Shown piece by piece: positions 15,927 to 20,584 of a stretch of DNA of 20,584 nucleotides (positions within the stretch are counted from its first letter, which is position 1; each line of letters opens with the position of its first letter). The notes beneath the pieces are model-generated. The model worked only from the letters and a program-made list of their open reading frames with translations. It searched no databases and had not been told where the DNA came from. The DNA is taken from NCBI GenBank assembly GCA_027457185.1, contig DAIDTN010000103.1, forward strand, positions 1 to 20,584, given 5' to 3'. The DNA is from Burkholderiales bacterium (GTDB lineage: Bacteria; Pseudomonadota; Gammaproteobacteria; Burkholderiales; SG8-39). Both the position numbers and the translations under genes were made by a program.

Positions 15927-18353
15927 TCAGTTGCAGACGGCGCTTATCTGCTGCAGGTCGGTGACGCCCTGGAGGACTTTTTCTATGCCGTCCTGTCTGA
16001 GCGTCAGCATGCCCGCGGCGAGGGCGGCGCGTTTCACTTCCGCGACGGGAGCCCTGGTCTGCAGCAGCCGTTTGGTCGCGGTGTCGGCCACCAGCAGTTC
16101 GTATATCCCGATCCTGCCTTGATACCCGGTCTTGTCGCAGTGCTCGCAGCCGCTCGCACGGAACAATGCAATTTTTCCGTCGGCACCGCCGTGGGCCGCG
16201 CTCCACGCCTTCAGCTGCTTGCGCGTATCGGCCGCGGTCTCGGTGCAGTATTGCAGCGCCAGTTCTTCGAGCTCCGCCGCGGTCGGCGCATACCTGGACT
16301 TGCAATGCGGGCATAGCCGCCGCGCCAGGCGCTCGGCCAGGACGCCGAGCAGCGCGTCGGCGAAGTTGAACGGATCCATGCCCAGGTCCAGCAGGCGCAC
16401 GATGCTCTCCGCCGCGCTGTTGGTGTGCAGGGTCGACAGCACCAGGTGCCCGGTCAGCGATGCCTCGATGCCGATCTTGGCGGTTTCCGCATCGCGCATT
16501 TCGCCGACCATGATGATGTCGGGGTCGGCGCGCATGAAGCTGCGCATCGCCGCGGCAAACGTCCAGCCGATCTTCGAATTGACCTGAACCTGGCGCAAGC
16601 CGGACTGCGTGATTTCGATCGGATCCTCCGCGGTCCATATCTTGCGCTCAAAGGTATTCAGAAACGCGAGCAATGAATGCAGGGTGGTGGTCTTGCCGGA
16701 TCCCGTCGGGCCGCAGACGAGGAACAGCCCGTGCGGCTTTGAAATAAGCCTTTTGATGGAATTCAGAACCCCGGTCTCCAAGCCCAGATCGTCCATGGGG
16801 ACCGGTTTGGCCGCCGCAAGCACGCGCATGACGACATCTTCCAGGCCGCCTGTGGTGGGAACCGTCGCCACGCGCAGTTCCACCGACGCCGGACCGAAGC
16901 GGTGGAAGTCGATCTTGCCGTCCTGGGGTTTGCGGCGCTCCGTGATGTCGAGCCGGCTCATGATTTTTATTCTGGATATCACGGCGTTGCGGAATTGGGC
17001 GGGCAGATCAAGATAGTTCATCAGCGCCCCGTCTTTGCGAAAGCGCACGCGTGTGGTCTTGGGCCCGAGGTTCGCCTCGATATGGATGTCGGACGCTTTC
17101 TGCTCCACCGCATCGAGAATTATCCTGTTGACCAGACCCACCAGCGCGCTGTCGCTGCTCGCCGCCTGTTGCTCGGCGATATCCTGGTTGCCGCTCTCCG
17201 CCGTCAGCCGGGTGATCAGTTCATGTACTCCTGCTCCGGTTCGTGCCATCGGCTCGGCCGCCTGGGGCGCCAGCCTGCTGGTCTTTCTTCGGTCGATGAC
17301 GGGCGGGCCGGCAGGCACGGCGTGCGGCGCGGCACCGTAGTGGCTCTCGATCGAGCTGGCGATGTCCTCCGCAGAGGCGGACACCGGCAGAATCTTCATC
17401 CGCGTGATTCCGCGCAACTCCTCCAGAACCCCGCTATCCATCGGATTTTCGATCGCCACGACGAGCGCCCCTTCCGCCTCGCACAGCGGCAGGACGCGGT
17501 AGCGGTGTGCGACCGCCGCCGGAATCCTGGCGAGAATGTCCAGGGGAATCCTGGTCTCGAGATCGACCCTGGGAATGCCTGACTTGCTCGCCAGCGCGCG
17601 GTTGATCGCCTGCTGGTCGACGATGCCCATTTTTTTCTGCAGGATCTGCCCGATCGGCATCGTGCGATCCAGGGCGTCGCTCCCCAGCGCCACGTCCAGT
17701 TCCGGCCGGGACATGTATCCCAGTTCGATCAGCGCTTCGCCCAGTCTCTGATTTGGGCGATTGCGCTTGAGTTCCAGCGCCGCGGCAAGCTGGTCCGGCG
17801 ACACGACATTGTTTTGCGTGAGGTACTGGCCGAGCCGCTGCGAGCGCAGCATCGCCTGCAGGTTCAGTGCGGCTTTGACCGCTTCTGGCGAAACCGCTTG
17901 CTGATCGACCAGTACCTGCCCGATGGGCGCATCGATGCTGCAGGTTTTCGCCGCCTGTGCCGGCACGAAACAGCGGACGACATCGCCGTTTGCGTCCGGA
18001 AAATACAGGAACAGACCACACAGCGCGCTGATGTAGCCCAGGGTCACCCCCAGGAACACCTCGCCGTTTATCAGTTCCAGCCGGAACGAATAGCGTTCCG
18101 AACGCCGCAGTTCTTCGGTTTCAGCAGCGGTCGCAGTCGCCGGCAGCGTTTCGCGTCTCAGCACCAGAGCCCGCGGCAACTGCAATTTCAGCAGAACGGA
18201 AAACGGGATATTGACCGGTTCTCTCGCGCCGTTCGGATGAAACGTCAGCCGTGCCGCATCCGCCATGAAGTGGTGCAGCCGGCCACTTGCCTTTGTGCCG
18301 TCCCTGAAACTCAGCACGCACTCGGGCCGGCCCGAGCCGTCCTTCTCCCGCAC
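15927..18353 (-). CDS. GspE/PilB-family secretion or pilus assembly ATPase
   Basis: At least 808 residues from a GTG at 18353; typical GspE/PilB are about 560-580. Residues 12-60 and 87-136 are two similar small beta-rich units. Residues 143-256 hold four tandem repeats of the IGQxL/RLGxxL...AL type, like the MshEN (T2SSE_N) region that binds c-di-GMP in MshE. The ATPase core has Walker A GPTGSGKT (548-555), the Asp box (KIWTAEDPIE, 571-580), Walker B PDIIMVGEMRD (611-621) and His box TLHTN (641-645). The zinc site is CPHC (681-684) plus CEHC (736-739). It powers a type IV pilus or type II secretion motor. No Shine-Dalgarno precedes the GTG, and coding signal continues upstream in this frame (ELTWPAPPYFEF), so the real start is probably further up. 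No pilus or T2SS gene is beside it. Confidence 0.88.
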   Translation of the reverse strand: MREKDGSGRPECVLSFRDGTKASGRLHHFMADAARLTFHPNGAREPVNIPFSVLLKLQLPRALVLRRETLPATATAAETEELRRSERYSFRLELINGEVFLGVTLGYISALCGLFLYFPDANGDVVRCFVPAQAAKTCSIDAPIGQVLVDQQAVSPEAVKAALNLQAMLRSQRLGQYLTQNNVVSPDQLAAALELKRNRPNQRLGEALIELGYMSRPELDVALGSDALDRTMPIGQILQKKMGIVDQQAINRALASKSGIPRVDLETRIPLDILARIPAAVAHRYRVLPLCEAEGALVVAIENPMDSGVLEELRGITRMKILPVSASAEDIASSIESHYGAAPHAVPAGPPVIDRRKTSRLAPQAAEPMARTGAGVHELITRLTAESGNQDIAEQQAASSDSALVGLVNRIILDAVEQKASDIHIEANLGPKTTRVRFRKDGALMNYLDLPAQFRNAVISRIKIMSRLDITERRKPQDGKIDFHRFGPASVELRVATVPTTGGLEDVVMRVLAAAKPVPMDDLGLETGVLNSIKRLISKPHGLFLVCGPTGSGKTTTLHSLLAFLNTFERKIWTAEDPIEITQSGLRQVQVNSKIGWTFAAAMRSFMRADPDIIMVGEMRDAETAKIGIEASLTGHLVLSTLHTNSAAESIVRLLDLGMDPFNFADALLGVLAERLARRLCPHCKSRYAPTAAELEELALQYCTETAADTRKQLKAWSAAHGGADGKIALFRASGCEHCDKTGYQGRIGIYELLVADTATKRLLQTRAPVAEVKRAALAAGMLTLRQDGIEKVLQGVTDLQQISAVCN

Positions 18354-18580
18354 GAACTCGAAATACGGCGGCGCGGGCCAGGTGAGTTCCTTTGCGGCCG
18401 CGGCTTCTGAGCGAGGCGGCGCAGTAATCGCCGCCCCGTCTCGCGCATGCGCGGATTGCGAGCGATTTCCTGCCCGTGATTGCGCGCCGATGACTGCCGC
18501 AGCGCGGCAGGCACTCTGTACTGCTTGAATTCGCAGCCCATTGTTGTTTCTGCGTTGGATTCCGCTTCGATCAGTGGCAT
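18311..18580 (-). pseudogene. Probable N-terminal segment of the GspE-like gene, out of frame
   Basis: An 89-codon frame from the ATG at 18580 has coding-like codon use for about its first 50 residues (MPLIEAESNAETTMGCEFKQ onward) and shadow-like use after. It is one base out of frame with the GspE-like gene. Adding one G to the run at 18434-18437 (CCCC on the plus strand) would join ...RMRETG to AAITAPPRSEAAAAKEL and then LTWPAPPYFEF, giving a protein of about 884 residues. A sequencing or assembly error, a real mutation or programmed -1 slippage are all possible. No in-frame ATG, GTG or TTG is present between this region and 18353 in the main frame. A separate small gene is the less likely reading. 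Confidence 0.5.
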
Positions 18581-18682
18581 TTCCGCGCTCTGCTATTCGA
18601 CTTCGGCGTGGGAAAACCTGATTTGGCGCTGCCGCTTGCTCCCGCGAAGTAGCTAGTTTCGTCGCGCGGCATCGCCCGGGTG

Positions 18683-18696
18683 TTGATATTGATCAT
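18683..18696 (-). promoter_or_regulatory. FNR/Anr-like site upstream of the GspE-like gene
   Basis: TTGATATTGATCAT matches TTGAT-N4-ATCAA at nine of ten positions. On the minus strand a class II start would fall near 18648, about 68 bases before the ATG at 18580. The -10 position has GAAACT, a poor match, so the promoter assignment is weaker than for the other two sites. It lies just beyond the end of the second livF. Confidence 0.4.
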
Positions 18697-18703
18697 AAAT
18701 CGG

Positions 18704-18716
18704 CCGGCACGGCCGG
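18704..18716 (-). terminator. Possible terminator after the second livF
   Basis: CCGGC-CGT-GCCGG (minus strand) starts eight bases after the livF stop, and the sequence after it is moderately AT-rich (CCGATTTATGATC). The five-base-pair stem and lack of a T-run make it a weak candidate. Confidence 0.3.
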
Positions 18717-18723
18717 ATCGAAG

Positions 18724-19446
18724 CTAATCCATCTCTTCCCACGTTTCGGCGCTGGCGCCGGCCAGCGCCCGCACCCGCTCCTCGTCCTGCGCGAACTCGG
18801 CAGCCGGCCCCTCATAGACGACCTTGCCGTTGTCCAGCACATAAGCGCGGTCGGCGATCTCGACGGCGGCACGCACGTTCTGTTCGACCAGCAGCACCGA
18901 CATGCCTTCCTTGCGCATGGCGACGACGACATTGAACACATCCTGCACGATGATAGGCGCGAGTCCCTGGGAAGGCTCGTCGAGCAGCAGCAGCTTCGGA
19001 TTGAGCAGCAGCGCCCTGGCGATTGCGAGCATCTCCTGTTCGCCGCCGGAGAGCTGGCGGCCCTTGTTGGTTTTGCGCTCCGCCAAGCGGGGGAACAGCT
19101 CGTAGATGCGCGCTATCGTCCACGGACCGGGGCGCTCGAGCGGCACCTTGAGGTTTTCTTCGACCGTCAGGTTGGCGAAGATGCGCCGCCCTTCCGGCAC
19201 ATAACCCACGCCCAGGGCAGCGATGCGGTAGGGCGGCCAGTCGGTCGTCGCGTGACCGAAAATGCGCACTGCGCCTTCGCGCGCATGCGTGAGTCCCATG
19301 AGGCTACGCAGCGTGGTCGTCTTGCCGGCGCCGTTGCGTCCGAGCAGGGCGACGATCTCGCCTTCGCGCACCTCGAGCCCGACGCCGTGAAGAATATGGC
19401 TCTTGCCGTAGAAGGTGCGCAGTGCTTCCGCTTCGAGCGCCCTCAT
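18724..19446 (-). CDS. livF: Liv-type ABC transporter ATP-binding protein LivF (second set)
   Basis: A 240-residue ABC ATPase. Walker A is normal here (GRNGAGKT, 36-43), the signature is LSGGEQE (132-138), and Walker B is LLLLDEPSQG (152-161), followed by LLVEQNVRAA. The opening ALRTFYGKSHILHGVGLEV and the GYVPEGRRIF block (81-90) are typical LivF. Its ATG overlaps the livG stop by four bases (ATGA). Compared with the first LivF in this window it has the same layout but clearly diverged sequence, so this is a separate transporter and not a recent duplicate. Confidence 0.93.
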   Translation of the reverse strand: MRALEAEALRTFYGKSHILHGVGLEVREGEIVALLGRNGAGKTTTLRSLMGLTHAREGAVRIFGHATTDWPPYRIAALGVGYVPEGRRIFANLTVEENLKVPLERPGPWTIARIYELFPRLAERKTNKGRQLSGGEQEMLAIARALLLNPKLLLLDEPSQGLAPIIVQDVFNVVVAMRKEGMSVLLVEQNVRAAVEIADRAYVLDNGKVVYEGPAAEFAQDEERVRALAGASAETWEEMD

Positions 19447-20195
19447 GCTGCCGCCTCCCCCAAATATGCCGCCTGCACCAGTTCGTTCGCTCCGATTTCG
19501 TCGGGCGTGCCTTCGGCGAGTACCGCGCCCTCTGTCAGTACCATGATGCGGTCGGCAAGATGGAAAATGACGCGCATGTCGTGCTCGATCAGTACTATCG
19601 TAAGGCTATGATCCTTGTGCAGCCGCCGGATCAGGCGCGTGATATCGTAGGTTTCCTGATCGCCCATGCCCGCGGTCGGCTCGTCGAGGAGCAGCAGGCG
19701 CGGCTTGAGCGCAAGCGACATCATGATTTCGGTCGCGCGCTGATCGCCGTGGGGCAGTTCGCCGACCAGCCGGTCCGCCTTGTCGGTAAGCCCGCCCATC
19801 TCCATCAGATCGGTGACCCGCGCGCGCAGTTCGCCGTCGGCATCGCGCGACAGCCACGGACTGAGTCGTAATCCGGCTGCGACCTCCACCGGAATTCGCA
19901 GGTTCTCGCGCACGCTGAGCTCGGGGAAAATCTCCGTGACCTGGAAGGTGCGCGCCATTCCCAGGGCCACGCGCTTGTGCGGCGGCAGCGCCGTGATGTC
20001 GCGGTCGTCGAACAGGATAGCGCCCGAGGTCGGCGGGAAAAAACCGCTGATCAGGTTGAAAAACGTCGTTTTGCCGGCGCCGTTCGGTCCGATCACTGCG
20101 CGCAGTTCGCCCGGCTCGACCGTGAGCGAGACGCCGTTGACGGCGACCAGGCTGCCGAAATGGCGCGAGACGTTCTGTACTTTGAGCAGGCTCAT
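19443..20195 (-). CDS. livG: Liv-type ABC transporter ATP-binding protein LivG (second set)
   Basis: A 250-residue ABC ATPase. Walker A GPNGAGKT (36-43), signature region LPHGDQR (147-153; Asp where Glu or Gln is more usual), Walker B LLLLDEPTAGM (167-177) and H-loop LIEHDMRVI (His205) are visible. The FQVTEIFPELSVRENLRIP block (84-102) is the LivG insert. The ATG at 20195 overlaps the upstream livM stop by four bases (ATGA), so the three genes are translationally coupled. Substrate unknown because the binding protein of this set is outside the window. Confidence 0.93.
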   Translation of the reverse strand: MSLLKVQNVSRHFGSLVAVNGVSLTVEPGELRAVIGPNGAGKTTFFNLISGFFPPTSGAILFDDRDITALPPHKRVALGMARTFQVTEIFPELSVRENLRIPVEVAAGLRLSPWLSRDADGELRARVTDLMEMGGLTDKADRLVGELPHGDQRATEIMMSLALKPRLLLLDEPTAGMGDQETYDITRLIRRLHKDHSLTIVLIEHDMRVIFHLADRIMVLTEGAVLAEGTPDEIGANELVQAAYLGEAAA

Positions 20196-20584
20196 TTCGC
20201 CACTTTCCGCTTGATGATGCCGAGCACGCCGCGCGGGAAGAACAGTACCACCAGCACGAAGAACAGCCCGATAAAGGACATCCAGTTCTCCGTCTGGCTG
20301 GAGACATAGTCCTGCAGCACGACGAAGATCGCCGCGCCGATGAGCGGCCCCCAGAACGAGCGCATGCCGCCGAGCACTGCCATGATCACGAAGTTGCCGG
20401 ATTGAGTCCAGTAGAGCGAGCGCGGGTCGACGAAGTTGTTGAGCAGCGCGTAGAGCGCGCCGGCAAGACTCGCAAACACGCCGGAGATCACGAACGCAAG
20501 CCAGATATGCTGCTCTACCGGTATGCCGAGAAAGCGCGCGCGCTGCTCGTTCTCGCGGATGGCAATCAGCGTTCTTCCGAAGGG
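20192..20584 (-). CDS. livM: Liv-type ABC transporter permease LivM, C-terminal part (second set)
   Basis: The frame is open to the right edge, giving the last 130 residues of a LivM permease. The visible start PFGRTLIAIRENEQRARFLG is the cytoplasmic coupling loop that contacts the ATPases. Then come SGVFASLAGALYAL, the NFVIMAVLGGMRSFWGPLIGA segment and the terminal FFVLVVLFFPRGVLGI. It ends at the normal LivM position, without the extension seen in the first LivM. An internal GTG at 20491 is not the real start. Confidence 0.92.
   Translation of the reverse strand, partial: PFGRTLIAIRENEQRARFLGIPVEQHIWLAFVISGVFASLAGALYALLNNFVDPRSLYWTQSGNFVIMAVLGGMRSFWGPLIGAAIFVVLQDYVSSQTENWMSFIGLFFVLVVLFFPRGVLGIIKRKVAK

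Noticed and set aside
18724..20584. The two Liv sets as a recent tandem duplication
   Set aside because: LivF and LivG of the two sets differ throughout, including the Walker A and signature regions, and the two LivM proteins differ at the C-terminus, so they are distinct transporters.

Overview
The window is GC-rich and densely coded. Its gene families and gene order look most like a betaproteobacterium (Burkholderiales, Rhodocyclales or Nitrosomonadales type); this is an impression from gene content, not a phylogeny. No rRNA, tRNA, CRISPR array, phage or intact insertion sequence is visible. The content is mainly fatty-acid/carboxylic-acid catabolism, branched-chain-amino-acid-type (Liv) ABC transport and one type II secretion/type IV pilus type ATPase.

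Layout. Positions 1-524 (minus) hold the N-terminal part of a thiamine-pyrophosphate enzyme that runs off the left edge. At 785-1207 (minus) is a two-CBS-domain protein with a good FNR/Anr-like palindrome upstream. From 10929 down to 1406 (minus) there is one long co-directional set: livK, livH, livM, livG, livF, then a fused enoyl-CoA hydratase/3-hydroxyacyl-CoA dehydrogenase (fadB-like), a thiolase (fadA-like), a 72-residue biotin carrier protein and an SDR oxidoreductase. The liv junctions overlap by 1-4 bases, except livK/livH, which is separated by a strong hairpin. Divergent from livK, on the plus strand (11270-15829), lie an acyl-CoA synthetase, a crotonase that looks like a delta3,delta2-enoyl-CoA isomerase, an epoxide-hydrolase-like alpha/beta hydrolase, a hotdog thioesterase and a 1-Cys-type peroxiredoxin.

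On the minus strand from about 18580 to 15927 is a large GspE/PilB-family ATPase whose N-terminus appears broken by a one-base frameshift. It carries tandem modules resembling the c-di-GMP-binding MshEN domain. A second Liv set (livF, livG and the end of livM, minus) occupies 18724-20584 and runs off the right edge.

How it may work together (inference): the livKHMGF products import a small carboxylate or amino-acid-like substrate, the synthetase makes the CoA thioester, isomerase plus FadB/FadA carry out beta-oxidation, and the thioesterase and hydrolase deal with dead-end intermediates. Three FNR/Anr-like sites, at 1368, 11087 and 18683, sit in the intergenic regions upstream of the CBS gene, livK/acyl-CoA synthetase and the GspE-like ATPase. 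Two have a plausible -10 element at the class II distance, which suggests oxygen-responsive control. I did not find a clearly novel multi-gene system. The most interesting points are the ATPase (frameshift and module architecture), the shared FNR-like sites, the Arg-for-Lys change in one Walker A motif, and the crotonase lacking both hydratase glutamates.
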